Shown: positions 1-7,231, numbered from the stretch's first letter. The stretch is 10,781 nucleotides of DNA from M55B120 sp965549355 (GCA_965549355.1 CBEVGD010000065.1:1-10781), one strand, 5' to 3'. Notes: generated by a model not told the origin, from the letters alone. Numbers and translations: made by a program.

Positions 1-28
1 TTGTGAAATAAAATAAAAGTTATATATT
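1..28 (+). promoter_or_regulatory. Possible promoter of the MBL/beta-CASP gene
   Basis: TTGTGA (1-6), a 16-nt spacer and TATATT (23-28) resemble a sigma-A type promoter. The region is so AT-rich that such matches arise easily, and the implied leader would be about 50 nt. There is no strong Shine-Dalgarno sequence before the ATG at 83. This is a weak call from sequence pattern alone. Confidence 0.25.
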
Positions 29-82
29 ATAAATACTTGTAACCATTAAGAATTATTAAATTAAAACGAAAGCATAAAAGTT

Positions 83-1516
83 ATGAATTTATCATTTTAT
101 GGTGCCGCCAGAGAGGTAACCGGAAGCTGCTACTGTCTGGAAGCAAATGGAAAGAAACTTTTAGTAGATTGCGGCCTACAGCAGGGTCAGGATAAAAAGG
201 ACGACCAAAAGCTTCCATTTAAAGCAAGTAATATAAGCTATATTGCATTGACTCATGCGCATATTGATCATAGCGGCAGACTGCCCCTGTTGGTCAAAGA
301 GGGTTTTAATGGAAAGATATATGCAATAGAAGCTACATGCAGCCTGATCTCAATAATGCTGAGGGATAGCGCGCACATTCAGGAGATGGATGCAAAATGG
401 GAAAGCAAAAGGGCCAAAAGAGCCGGGAAAAAAGAAGTACTGCCTATGTATACCATGAAAGATGTTGAGAACACCTTAAAACTTTTGGTACCCTGCAGTT
501 ATGGTGAGATGATGGAAATAGGTGAGGGTATAAAGATCAGTTTTGTGGATGCCGGCCATATATTGGGCTCGGCATCGATTGAGATATTTTTAAGTGAAGG
601 AAAAGAAGCTAAGAAAATTGTCTTTTCGGGAGATATAGGAAATACGGATCAGCCCATCCTAAAAGATCCGCAGTGTATAAACCAGGCGGATTATATTGTC
701 ATGGAATCAACATATGGAGATAGGGATCATAAAGATAATGAAGATTACACATTAGAACTGGCAAAGGTCATAGACAAAACATTGGAAAAAGGCGGGAATG
801 TCATCATTCCGTCTTTTGCTATTGGAAGAACACAGGGGCTCTTATATTTAATACGTGAGATAAAGGAAAAGGGATTGGTTTCAAGTCCTGATTTCCCGGT
901 CTATGTCGACAGTCCCCTTGCAACTAAAGCTACAGATCTATATGATGATGATCTGCATATTTATGGAGATTTGGAAACAAAAGACATTGTTAAAAATGGC
1001 TTAAACCCTCTAAACTTTCCCAATTTGGAATTTACTGCTTCAGTTAATGAATCAAAGGCCTTAAATTATGACACAACACCCAAGATTATTATTACATCAA
1101 GCGGGATGTGTGAAGGAGGAAGGATAAGGCATCACTTGAAGCAGAATCTGTGGAGAGAAGAGTGCGTGGTGGTCTTTGTGGGGTATCAGGCCAATGGGAC
1201 GCTGGGAAGGATGCTCCTTGATGGTGAAAAGAAAGTGGAGCTTTTTGGTGAAGAAATAGCGGTGCTTGCGTCTATGTATAATTTTACGGGATTGTCTGCC
1301 CATGCGGACAGGGAGGGTTTGTTGAAATGGGTGAATTGTCTTGAGAATAAACCGGATAAGGTCTTTGTTGTTCACGGAGAGGAATCTGTTACAGAAGTAT
1401 TTGTTGAGTCTCTGGTGGAGCTGGGTTTTTCTGCTGTTGCCCCGGGGTATAAAGAGATCTATGATTTGAGTAATGGTGGGAGGATGACTTCTTCGGGTAT
1501 TAAGATGTCTTACTGA
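83..1516 (+). CDS. MBL-fold beta-CASP ribonuclease (RNA-processing exonuclease family)
   Basis: A metallo-beta-lactamase-fold nuclease of the beta-CASP group (CPSF73/YSH1-like), expected to cleave RNA with two zinc ions in the cytoplasm. Metal motifs are visible: HAHIDH at residues 58-63, H159 in DAGHILG and D184 in FSGDIGN. The beta-CASP motifs follow: E208 in MESTYGD (motif A), the GMCEGGRIRHH stretch at 341-351 (motif B region), SAHAD with H407 (motif C), and a final H431 in VVHGE. All catalytic positions appear intact, and 477 aa is usual for bacterial members. The start is supported by the family-typical N-terminus (FYGAAREVTGSCY), although no good ribosome-binding site precedes it. It seems to be transcribed alone, since the next gene downstream is on the other strand. 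The family is clear; the cellular RNA target is unknown. Confidence 0.93.
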   Translation: MNLSFYGAAREVTGSCYCLEANGKKLLVDCGLQQGQDKKDDQKLPFKASNISYIALTHAHIDHSGRLPLLVKEGFNGKIYAIEATCSLISIMLRDSAHIQEMDAKWESKRAKRAGKKEVLPMYTMKDVENTLKLLVPCSYGEMMEIGEGIKISFVDAGHILGSASIEIFLSEGKEAKKIVFSGDIGNTDQPILKDPQCINQADYIVMESTYGDRDHKDNEDYTLELAKVIDKTLEKGGNVIIPSFAIGRTQGLLYLIREIKEKGLVSSPDFPVYVDSPLATKATDLYDDDLHIYGDLETKDIVKNGLNPLNFPNLEFTASVNESKALNYDTTPKIIITSSGMCEGGRIRHHLKQNLWREECVVVFVGYQANGTLGRMLLDGEKKVELFGEEIAVLASMYNFTGLSAHADREGLLKWVNCLENKPDKVFVVHGEESVTEVFVESLVELGFSAVAPGYKEIYDLSNGGRMTSSGIKMSY

Positions 1517-1702
1517 TCTGAGTATTTATCTTTTGGGTGATCATTTTAGTAAATGAACCCCTGTTTAGTATATAACTCGGCTTATAGACTAACTCCACTA
1601 CCATTTTTTATCTGCAATTACTAAAAACACTTAGAAAATTTGTTTTAAAAGAACAAAATGTAGTATTAAAGGCACTCATATTTTCAATTGCAAATGGCAT
1701 AG

Positions 1703-1765
1703 TAGTGTTATATAGGAAAATCAAGGAATTTGCGAGGTTGGATTATATGTTGGGATATAACACTA
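1703..1765. repeat. 11-bp perfect inverted repeat with 41-nt spacer
   Basis: TAGTGTTATAT at 1703-1713 is the exact reverse complement of ATATAACACTA at 1755-1765, with 41 nt between them. It ends 10 nt before the tRNA-like fragment at 1776. It could be a stem-loop, a pair of protein-binding arms next to an old attachment site, or chance in AT-rich DNA. No T-run follows, so it is not a standard terminator. Confidence 0.55.
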
Positions 1766-1775
1766 TTTTATAAAA

Positions 1776-1799
1776 GTTCGAGTCCTACCCGCGGAGCCA
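1776..1799 (+). other. tRNA-Asn 3'-end fragment (possible attachment-site relic)
   Basis: The 24 nt start at GTTCGAG, continue with CCTACCCGCGGAG and end with CCA. They fit the T-loop, the 3' half of the T-stem, the 3' acceptor strand, discriminator G and CCA of a bacterial tRNA-Asn, whose ends are typically TCC...GGAGCCA. The 5' T-stem half (needed GTAGG, found AAAAG) and everything upstream are missing, so this is not a tRNA gene. Homology that begins at the T-loop and runs through CCA is the usual extent of a tyrosine-integrase attachment core left at the far end of an integrated element. The tRNA identity is from recall of tRNA-Asn sequences, and the attachment-site role is inferred. Confidence 0.6.
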
Positions 1800-1820
1800 G
1801 CGAATTTTAAACTTTTTAGT

Positions 1821-3071
1821 TTATTCAATAATTGTTTCATATAAACTTTCTTTATAATTTTCCTCTTTAATTTTTTTTGAAATCTTACGAGCTTTTATTT
1901 TATAAGATTGATTTAGAAATAAATCTAATATCTTTGGCTCAAGATTTTTACTTTTTATTTTACTGATAGCTATACCCACTGGTCCAATACCTAAATCACT
2001 TACTATATCATTCCATGCATATTGATCAATCATATGTGGGATAATCATTGTTGCGCATCCATGTTTAATTGCTGTGTGTGTTGTCCCTGAGCCACCATGA
2101 TGAATAACAGCATATATTTTTGGAAAGATCCAACCATAGGGGACTTGCTTAACAAAATGAAATAATTTTGTATTATATTTTAAAGGTTTAATCAAACCTC
2201 CAGAAGCAGTATTAATAATTGCTGGAATATTATGTTTTTCTAAAATATCTAAAATAACCCTTGTCTTCTCTTCGGGGTTGGGATTAGTCATGCTACCAAA
2301 GGTAAGGAACAATATCTTATCGTGTTTTGCCAAATATTTTTCCAGATTCTTTTCAGGTTTCCAGTTTATGGTTTTATCTCTTTCATGATATCCCAATACT
2401 TTAATATTTTTATTCCAATATTCGGGCTCTGGGAAAAGAGTAGGGGATATTGTATAAATTGCCTTCCTGGATGAAATAGTTTTTTTAATTTTTCTTTGGG
2501 TTATTCTCCTCTGGGTATTTAGCCACTTAATGGCAATTTTAATGGCTATAGCTAATCCAAAATCTGCAAATGAATAGGTTAGCTTATTAAAAAAAGAACC
2601 AAAATTGCTGTGAAAGCCAATATGAGTATGACCTTTGACATAATGAATATAAGGGAAAGGACTTATAAGAATGGTCTTTCCCTTATTATTTATTTCCCAT
2701 ATTATGGGGTAATTGGATTTCCCATTATATAAAATCCTATCTGGTCTTTCTTTTTTAATTATTTCATATTGTTTAAAAATAAGTTCCTTGTTTGTTGGCG
2801 AAGATTCTCTGCCAAGACTTATTAATGAAAATAGTTTCCTTAAACCTGTGCTGTCTCCTCCCATAAAAGCTTTCCAAGCGTCACTATTCAGAAGCTTAGT
2901 ATATTTTTTTCCCAGGGAAGCAAATTTCAAATTTGATTCTTCAGCAAGATTCCTAAACAGTTCTGGAAAAGCACATAGTACCTCATGTCCTTTTTCTTTC
3001 AGTAATTCTCCAATGGCCAAAAAAGGTTCCATATCTCCGCGGGTACCGATTGATATTAATAATATTTTCAT
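1821..3071 (-). CDS. UDP-glycosyltransferase-like protein (GT1/MGT type, GT-B fold)
   Basis: A nucleotide-sugar-dependent glycosyltransferase of the GT-B fold, related to macrolide and sterol glucosyltransferases (GT1/GT28-like). The N-terminal acceptor domain opens with MKILLISIGTRGDMEPF (residues 1-17), the family's glycine loop. The C-terminal donor domain has LTFGSM (256-261), HHGGSGTT (324-331) and the late D349-Q350 pair typical of sugar-nucleotide binding. At 416 aa it is full length and not broken. No signal peptide or clear transmembrane helix is seen, so it is probably cytosolic. The acceptor cannot be told; a lipid or secondary metabolite is plausible. The gene is visibly more AT-rich than the flanking housekeeping genes, stands alone on the - strand, has no Shine-Dalgarno before its ATG, and is bracketed by two tRNA-Asn-like fragments. 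These points suggest it was acquired by transfer (inference). Confidence 0.88.
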   Translation of the reverse strand: MKILLISIGTRGDMEPFLAIGELLKEKGHEVLCAFPELFRNLAEESNLKFASLGKKYTKLLNSDAWKAFMGGDSTGLRKLFSLISLGRESSPTNKELIFKQYEIIKKERPDRILYNGKSNYPIIWEINNKGKTILISPFPYIHYVKGHTHIGFHSNFGSFFNKLTYSFADFGLAIAIKIAIKWLNTQRRITQRKIKKTISSRKAIYTISPTLFPEPEYWNKNIKVLGYHERDKTINWKPEKNLEKYLAKHDKILFLTFGSMTNPNPEEKTRVILDILEKHNIPAIINTASGGLIKPLKYNTKLFHFVKQVPYGWIFPKIYAVIHHGGSGTTHTAIKHGCATMIIPHMIDQYAWNDIVSDLGIGPVGIAISKIKSKNLEPKILDLFLNQSYKIKARKISKKIKEENYKESLYETIIE

Positions 3072-3147
3072 ATTGGTAAGATTGAAGTATTTATTTTTTA
3101 ATAGTTTGCGGTTTATATTAAAGTATTAGAGGGTATTAATCAATTTA

Positions 3148-3170
3148 AAAGTTCTAAAAAAGTTCTAAAA
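3148..3170 (+). repeat. Short direct repeat, 11-bp period
   Basis: AAAGTTCTAAAA occurs at 3148-3159 and again at 3159-3170, a tandem duplication with an 11-bp period. It abuts the tRNA-like fragment at 3174-3190. The AAAAGTTC in it also precedes and overlaps the other tRNA fragment (1772-1779). It may be slippage or a duplication at an old junction. Confidence 0.5.
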
Positions 3171-3173
3171 GCG

Positions 3174-3190
3174 TCCAATACGGGGAGCCA
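3174..3190 (+). other. Second tRNA-Asn 3'-end-like fragment
   Basis: TCCAATACGGGGAGCCA matches the end of a typical bacterial tRNA-Asn (3' T-stem half, acceptor strand ACGGGGA, discriminator G, CCA) in the same orientation as the fragment at 1776-1799. AGTTCTAAAAG precedes it, loosely like a T-loop region with extra bases. The acceptor strand differs from the first fragment (ACGGGGA against CCGCGGA), so the two are not simple copies. Seventeen bases is short enough that chance is possible. The pairing with the first fragment around the glycosyltransferase gene is the main reason to list it. Confidence 0.42.
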
Positions 3191-3389
3191 ATTTTTCAGC
3201 TCTTACTCTTAAAATTAAAGATCTAAATTACTTCAAGCAGTTCTATTTCCATGGCTAACAGCAAGAGATGAAAAAATGTTTACATTATAATTAGAATTTT
3301 AATTGTACTTATAATTAATTGTGCAAATACATTAAACTTCCATATAATATTTATAAATTATTAATCAATAGATAAAGAGATGGTGAATG

Positions 3390-3446
3390 ATGCCTGATAA
3401 TAAAGGGAATCTATGTTTATTTGAAGCTATTGAGTTAAGGAATTAA
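3390..3446 (+). pseudogene. Possible N-terminal remnant of a small protein gene
   Basis: An ATG opens 18 codons reading MPDNKGN..LFEAIELRN before a TAA stop. Reading past the stop in the same frame gives YDRYFTIYQMVPSL before another stop. Another frame near 3500-3560 gives a peptide containing EVCRDAGVMVQETF. This looks like the decayed start of a gene, because FEAIELRN is protein-like and not low-complexity. I cannot name a family with confidence, and it may equally be chance open sequence. Confidence 0.18.
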
Positions 3447-3560
3447 TATGACCGATATTTTACAATTTATCAGATGGTTCCGAGTCTCTACTTAACTTAA
3501 AACTGATTCATGTCTTGAAGTTTGTAGAGATGCAGGCGTAATGGTCCAGGAGACATTCTT

Positions 3561-3585
3561 ATAGATTTATAAATTATAAATCTAT
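3561..3585. promoter_or_regulatory. Palindrome upstream of the toxin-antitoxin promoter (candidate operator)
   Basis: ATAGATTTATA (3561-3571) and TATAAATCTAT (3575-3585) are perfect 11-bp inverted arms around a 3-nt centre. The right arm touches the proposed -35 box. Type II antitoxins of the Phd/YefM family bind palindromes at their own promoter, so this is a candidate upstream operator. It could also form a hairpin, but no T-run follows. Confidence 0.5.
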
Positions 3586-3613
3586 TGAATAAGTGTACTA
3601 TATAATATATCAT
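3585..3613 (+). promoter_or_regulatory. Candidate promoter of the toxin-antitoxin operon
   Basis: TTGAAT (3585-3590), a 17-nt spacer and TATCAT (3608-3613) fit a sigma-A promoter. The transcription start would be near 3620, inside the 18-bp palindrome at 3618-3635. A better -10 hexamer, TATAAT at 3601-3606, has no -35 at a proper distance. Confidence 0.45.
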
Positions 3614-3617
3614 AATA

Positions 3618-3635
3618 GATACTTAATTAAGTATC
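3618..3635. promoter_or_regulatory. 18-bp perfect palindrome, likely toxin-antitoxin operator
   Basis: GATACTTAATTAAGTATC is perfectly self-complementary. It lies over the predicted transcription start and 19 nt before the antitoxin ATG. Phd/YefM-type antitoxins, usually helped by their toxin, repress their own operon by binding such sites, so repression by promoter blocking is the natural reading. The role is inferred from position and symmetry. Confidence 0.6.
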
Positions 3636-3654
3636 AGAAAGGATATATAATAAA

Positions 3655-3915
3655 ATGTCAATTAGCATTACCCAGGATATTAAATCAGTAACCGATCTGA
3701 AGAAAAGGACTAATGAGATATTCAGGCAGATCCAACGGACTGGTCGACCGGTCATCATAACGGTAAATGGCAGGCCTGGCGCAGTATTGATCGACGCTGA
3801 AATATTTGAGAAAAAACTAAAAGCTCTCAACCTAGGGAGTCTGCTGTCTGAAGCAGAAAGTGATATAAATGCTGGAAAGATTAGGCCAGTGGAGAAATTC
3901 CTGGAGGAGTTTTAA
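3655..3915 (+). CDS. Phd/YefM-family antitoxin
   Basis: The antitoxin of a type II toxin-antitoxin pair, 86 aa. It should bind the toxin encoded next to it and repress the operon. The N-terminal DNA-binding Phd/YefM fold covers about residues 1-55, with the family's central beta strands seen as RPVIITVNGRPGAVLIDAE (31-49). The remaining C-terminal part, ending GKIRPVEKFLEEF, is the expected toxin-wrapping segment. GAAAGGA at 3637-3643 is the likely ribosome-binding site, about 11 nt before the ATG. The toxin gene begins 2 nt after its stop, and its last codons contain GGAGGAG (3903-3909), which serves as the toxin's ribosome-binding site, so translation of the two is linked. The two palindromes upstream fit autoregulation. 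Confidence 0.88.
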   Translation: MSISITQDIKSVTDLKKRTNEIFRQIQRTGRPVIITVNGRPGAVLIDAEIFEKKLKALNLGSLLSEAESDINAGKIRPVEKFLEEF

Positions 3916-3917
3916 GG

Positions 3918-4232
3918 GTGGCAAAAAAATATAGAGTATTAATAACAAAAACAGCTGAAGAAGACATTAGATCTATATTTGAATATATCTCCAGTGATAA
4001 CCTCCAAGCTGCAAATAGATGGAAAGGTGAAATAAGGTCCCAGATTGCTTCGCTCAGAGAGTTTCCCATGAGGTGCAGCATAATCCCTGAAGCTAATGAA
4101 ATAGGATTTGATTACCGCCATATTATTTATGGTGACTACAGGACGATCTTTAAAATCACAGAAGATTTAGTTTTCATTATGAGGGTATTCCACTGTTCAA
4201 GGTTGCTTGATTCAAAGGTATTCGAGAAATAA
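3918..4232 (+). CDS. RelE/ParE-superfamily toxin
   Basis: The toxin of the type II pair, 104 aa. RelE members cut mRNA in the ribosome, while ParE members poison DNA gyrase. The sequence shows the superfamily pattern: an early helix region after YRVLITKTAEEDI (6-18), a central proline at 50, then DYRHIIYGDYRTIFKI (65-80) and a final strand VFIMRVFHCSRLL (85-97). The start is GTG, chosen because the antitoxin stop lies 2 nt before it and GGAGGAG is spaced 8 nt upstream. The YRxxIxGxYRxxFxI pattern with a late H92-x-x-R95 is common to both branches. I would lean to the ParE side of the family, but mRNA cleavage is not excluded. Length is normal and no frameshift is seen, so the pair is probably functional. 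Confidence 0.86.
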   Translation: MAKKYRVLITKTAEEDIRSIFEYISSDNLQAANRWKGEIRSQIASLREFPMRCSIIPEANEIGFDYRHIIYGDYRTIFKITEDLVFIMRVFHCSRLLDSKVFEK

Positions 4233-4255
4233 AATCACACTTCTACATTACTTAT

Positions 4256-4271
4256 ACACTTGGACAAGTGT
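4256..4271. repeat. 16-bp near-palindrome between convergent genes
   Basis: ACACTTG-GA-CAAGTGT lies in the 114-nt gap between the toxin gene (+) and the PBP gene (-). As RNA it would be a short hairpin with a tetraloop, but no T-run follows on either strand, so it is not a clear terminator. It may be a protein-binding site or chance. No other feature was seen in this gap. Confidence 0.4.
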
Positions 4272-4346
4272 TATCAACATCGATCAGCCCGGGGACTTAT
4301 TCAAAGTGACAACTTTTCAGGAGTGTGGAATAATAGATGCATGGTT

Positions 4347-7193
4347 CTACTCACCTGCACCTTCCATGGGAGGTGCCTCTTCTTCAATCTCTATAGTAAT
4401 ACTTGAACCATAATCAAGATACTCGCCATTCTCCGGAGTCTGTGCCGCAACCGTTCCTTCAGAAGCGCCATCAGGGAGGATGATCACCACAAAGCCCAGA
4501 TCTTCAAGCATAATCACGGCATCTTCAAGTTCAAGGCCGATTACATCGGGTACCATGATACCGCTGCTTATTCGGAGTATTATCTCAGCTTCTTTATTAT
4601 ATACCGTGCCGCTATTCGGTACCTGTGAAAATACTTTTTCTATCTCTTCCTGGCTTTCCTCAAATAGTATGCTTACATTTTCAAAACCGGATAAAGCAAG
4701 AAGCGACACTGCTTCTTCTTCTGTAAGTCCGATCAGATCAGGGACCTCTCCTTCAGGATCCACACCCTTGCTTATATATATATTTACTTCTGTTGATTTT
4801 GTGACCGTTGAGTCCTTAACAGGATTTTGACCGAATATCAGGTCAATAGGCTGCAGATCACTAAATTCATAGATTATCTCGTTTATGGCCATATCCAGTG
4901 CGGCAAGTATATTTTTTGCATTATTAAGCTTAAGTCCCGTTAGGTCGGGCATACTGAAAGTCCTTTCACCCCTGCTCACATAGAGGATCACGCTGAGTTT
5001 TTCTCCTGTCAGTGATTCAAGAAATGATCCGGCAGGAGGACTCTGATCGAATATTATTCCCTGATTATAGGTATCATCAAATTCCTGCACTTCGGTTATT
5101 ATGGTATAGAGTTCTTCGAACATGGGTCTTGCCTCTTCAATGCTAAGACCCACAACATTGGGAACCTCTACCTTATTATGTATATTGCAGATATCGTCAG
5201 GTTCATCTCCTTTTACAAAAATTTTCCAGACAAGCGTTTCCTCCGGACACCAAAAAACAGGGATAAGACCCGACTCGCTGCATATCTCTATGTCTATCAG
5301 TTCATCATCCGGACTTTCAAATTCCATTATCGGGCTGTCCTGCAGGGCAAGTGTCATGAATTCCCGCCATATATCAGCAGGATAGGTACCTCCCACGACA
5401 ACACGGTCATTAATGGGTTCCATCGGTTCGCTGCTTTCAGAGTTTCCCATCCACACTATAGTCACGAGCTCAGGAGTATACCCGGCAAACCATGCATCTT
5501 TGTAGTCACTTGTCGTCCCGGTTTTCCCGGCAGCGGGCCTGCCAATATCGGCACCCCTGCCGGTTCCGATTTCTATGACTTTTTTGAGGATTCTGGTAAT
5601 ATAGTGGGAAACCGGTTCTTCGAGTATTCTTTTACTACTATCTTCTTCTTCAGGATCATATTGATATAATATATTGTCCCGGGCATCTGTTATTTTAAGG
5701 ATCGTAACCGGTTTATGGTATATTCCTCCTGATGCAAGAGTGGAAAATACTTTGCTTATATCCAGAGGAGTAATGCCTGTTTTAAGTCCGCCAAGAGCTA
5801 TTGCGGGGTTGCTTCCTATGTCAAAGATGTCCATCTCATTACAGAGAGCTTCGACATTTTCGGCTCCCACATCCATAATAAGCTGAGCATATACAATATT
5901 AACAGAGTATGCCATTGCATCCGCTATGGACATCTTTTCACTAAACTGCTGTCCGCCATAATTATTGACTATCCAGTCAGGTCCCTCAGGCATATTTATT
6001 GTTATGGGACCATTTGGATCAAATTCATTTTTTGCCGAGATATTTTGTATGGCCGACTCCATGAGGACAAGAGTTTTAAATACAGAACCCGGTTGTCTTC
6101 TGCCCTGTGTGGCTATATTGAATTTGCTTTCAGCATAGTCTTTACCGCCAATAAGGGCATATATATACCCATTATCAGGGTCGGTACATATTAGAGAATA
6201 GGAAGGTGTTATATCGCCGGGGAAAACAGTTTTTACCGCCTGTTCTGCTTTTTCCTGAAGATCAACATCAAGAGTAGTATATATCCTGAGGCCGCCTTTA
6301 AAGACGTCGTAATCATTGAACTCTTGATCATATAGCTGTTGTTTTACAAAGTCTATGAAATAGGGGGCCAGACGGTTTCCGGGCTGGTTGCCGGAGATAC
6401 CGGTCCCATCTTCATTTATTTTAATGGGTTCTGCAAGAGCATCCATATACTGGCCGGGATCAATAAATTCCTGCTCATACATCATCTTCAATACAAGGTC
6501 CCTCCTGTATTTTGCATTTTCTATATTGTTGAATGGAGAATGGACCTCCGGTGCCTGGACCATGCCTGCGAGCAGCGCTGCTTCCGGTATGCTGAGATCA
6601 GCGGCATCTTTTCCAAAATAGACTTCTGAAGCTTTTTCAATTCCGTATGTTCCCGCACCGAAATAAATAGTATTTAAATACATTTCCAGAAGCTTGTCTT
6701 TTGTATAGTTTCTTTCCAACTGTATGGCTATAAGCGCTTCATTTATTTTTCTTCTCCATGTCTTTTCGGGGGAAAAATAAATATTTTTTACAACCTGCTG
6801 GGTTATCGTGCTCCCGCCCTGAGCCAGTCTGCCGGCCTTTATATCAGCAACTGCGGCACCCAATATTCTTATATAGTCTACTCCCTGGTGTTCAAAGAAT
6901 CTCTTATCCTCAACAGCTACTATGGCATCCTTTATATTGTCAGACATACTGCTGAATGGTATTATTTCCCTGTTCTCCTCTGCATGAAACTCTGTTATAA
7001 GACTCCCGCTAAGATCGTAGACTTTTGATGTCTGGGCCACAGGCGATGGCGAAAGTTCCTCCAGAGTGGGAAGGGAATTGACATATATTAAGGTGATTAT
7101 TGCTGCTACGCCTATAATAAGCACCAGCGCTATTGCTGTAAAAATTAAAAAGCCTCTCAAACAACCTTTTTTACTTCTTCTGTCTGAAACCAT
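4347..7193 (-). CDS. ponA: Class A penicillin-binding protein (PBP1A-like) with four PASTA domains
   Basis: A bifunctional peptidoglycan synthase of 948 aa, anchored in the membrane with its enzymatic part outside. Order: cytoplasmic basic N-terminus, one transmembrane helix (about 12-38), a GT51 glycosyltransferase domain with EDKRFFEH (95-102, catalytic E95), GGSTITQQ (126-133) and KINEALIA (149-156, second Glu E152), then a transpeptidase domain with SVFK (370-373, nucleophile S370), SVN (430-432) and KTGT (557-560). Four PASTA repeats follow, at about 676-741, 747-810, 815-878 and 879-936, each beginning VPxVxGL or similar, then a short acidic/proline tail. PASTA repeats are known to bind muropeptides or beta-lactams in some proteins. 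The ribosome-binding site is GAAGG just before the ATG. The gene is divergent from tyrS and convergent with the toxin-antitoxin operon. All catalytic motifs are intact. The symbol follows Gram-positive usage. Confidence 0.95.
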   Translation of the reverse strand: MVSDRRSKKGCLRGFLIFTAIALVLIIGVAAIITLIYVNSLPTLEELSPSPVAQTSKVYDLSGSLITEFHAEENREIIPFSSMSDNIKDAIVAVEDKRFFEHQGVDYIRILGAAVADIKAGRLAQGGSTITQQVVKNIYFSPEKTWRRKINEALIAIQLERNYTKDKLLEMYLNTIYFGAGTYGIEKASEVYFGKDAADLSIPEAALLAGMVQAPEVHSPFNNIENAKYRRDLVLKMMYEQEFIDPGQYMDALAEPIKINEDGTGISGNQPGNRLAPYFIDFVKQQLYDQEFNDYDVFKGGLRIYTTLDVDLQEKAEQAVKTVFPGDITPSYSLICTDPDNGYIYALIGGKDYAESKFNIATQGRRQPGSVFKTLVLMESAIQNISAKNEFDPNGPITINMPEGPDWIVNNYGGQQFSEKMSIADAMAYSVNIVYAQLIMDVGAENVEALCNEMDIFDIGSNPAIALGGLKTGITPLDISKVFSTLASGGIYHKPVTILKITDARDNILYQYDPEEEDSSKRILEEPVSHYITRILKKVIEIGTGRGADIGRPAAGKTGTTSDYKDAWFAGYTPELVTIVWMGNSESSEPMEPINDRVVVGGTYPADIWREFMTLALQDSPIMEFESPDDELIDIEICSESGLIPVFWCPEETLVWKIFVKGDEPDDICNIHNKVEVPNVVGLSIEEARPMFEELYTIITEVQEFDDTYNQGIIFDQSPPAGSFLESLTGEKLSVILYVSRGERTFSMPDLTGLKLNNAKNILAALDMAINEIIYEFSDLQPIDLIFGQNPVKDSTVTKSTEVNIYISKGVDPEGEVPDLIGLTEEEAVSLLALSGFENVSILFEESQEEIEKVFSQVPNSGTVYNKEAEIILRISSGIMVPDVIGLELEDAVIMLEDLGFVVIILPDGASEGTVAAQTPENGEYLDYGSSITIEIEEEAPPMEGAGE

Positions 7194-7231
7194 AAGGACC
7201 TTCTTTATTTATTATAATAAGTCTAAAGGAT

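Larger units (their letters stand above)
1517..1820. other. Intergenic region between the MBL gene and the glycosyltransferase gene
   Basis: An AT-rich gap of about 300 nt with no credible coding sequence. TCATTT-TAGT-AAATGA (1541-1556) forms a small hairpin but lacks a following T-run, so it is not a convincing terminator. The right half holds a long-spaced 11-bp inverted repeat (1703-1765), and directly after it comes a 24-nt fragment resembling a tRNA-Asn 3' end (1776-1799). Confidence 0.6.
3072..3654. other. Intergenic region upstream of the toxin-antitoxin operon
   Basis: About 580 nt of AT-rich DNA without an intact gene. From left to right it contains an 11-bp tandem duplication (3148-3170), a second tRNA-Asn-like 3' end (3174-3190), an AT-rich stretch with nothing recognisable (about 3191-3380), a short open stretch that may be a gene remnant (3390-3446), more sequence interrupted by stops up to about 3560, and then the operator and promoter region of the toxin-antitoxin genes (3561-3643). 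Confidence 0.6.

Noticed and set aside
1776..1799. Complete tRNA gene
   Set aside because: Only the T-loop to CCA part is present; no 5' acceptor strand, D-arm or anticodon arm can be found upstream.
1809..1822. Terminator hairpin at the end of the glycosyltransferase gene
   Set aside because: AAACT/AGTTT is only a 5-bp AT-rich stem and overlaps the stop codon; too weak.
2713..3129. 138-codon open frame on the + strand
   Set aside because: Antisense to the N-terminal part of the glycosyltransferase gene, with no family pattern; a shadow frame.
4256..4271. Rho-independent terminator for the toxin-antitoxin or PBP gene
   Set aside because: The stem is short and no T-run follows in either direction.
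5178..5669. 163-codon open frame on the + strand
   Set aside because: Antisense to the transpeptidase part of the PBP gene, which is intact and has all motifs.
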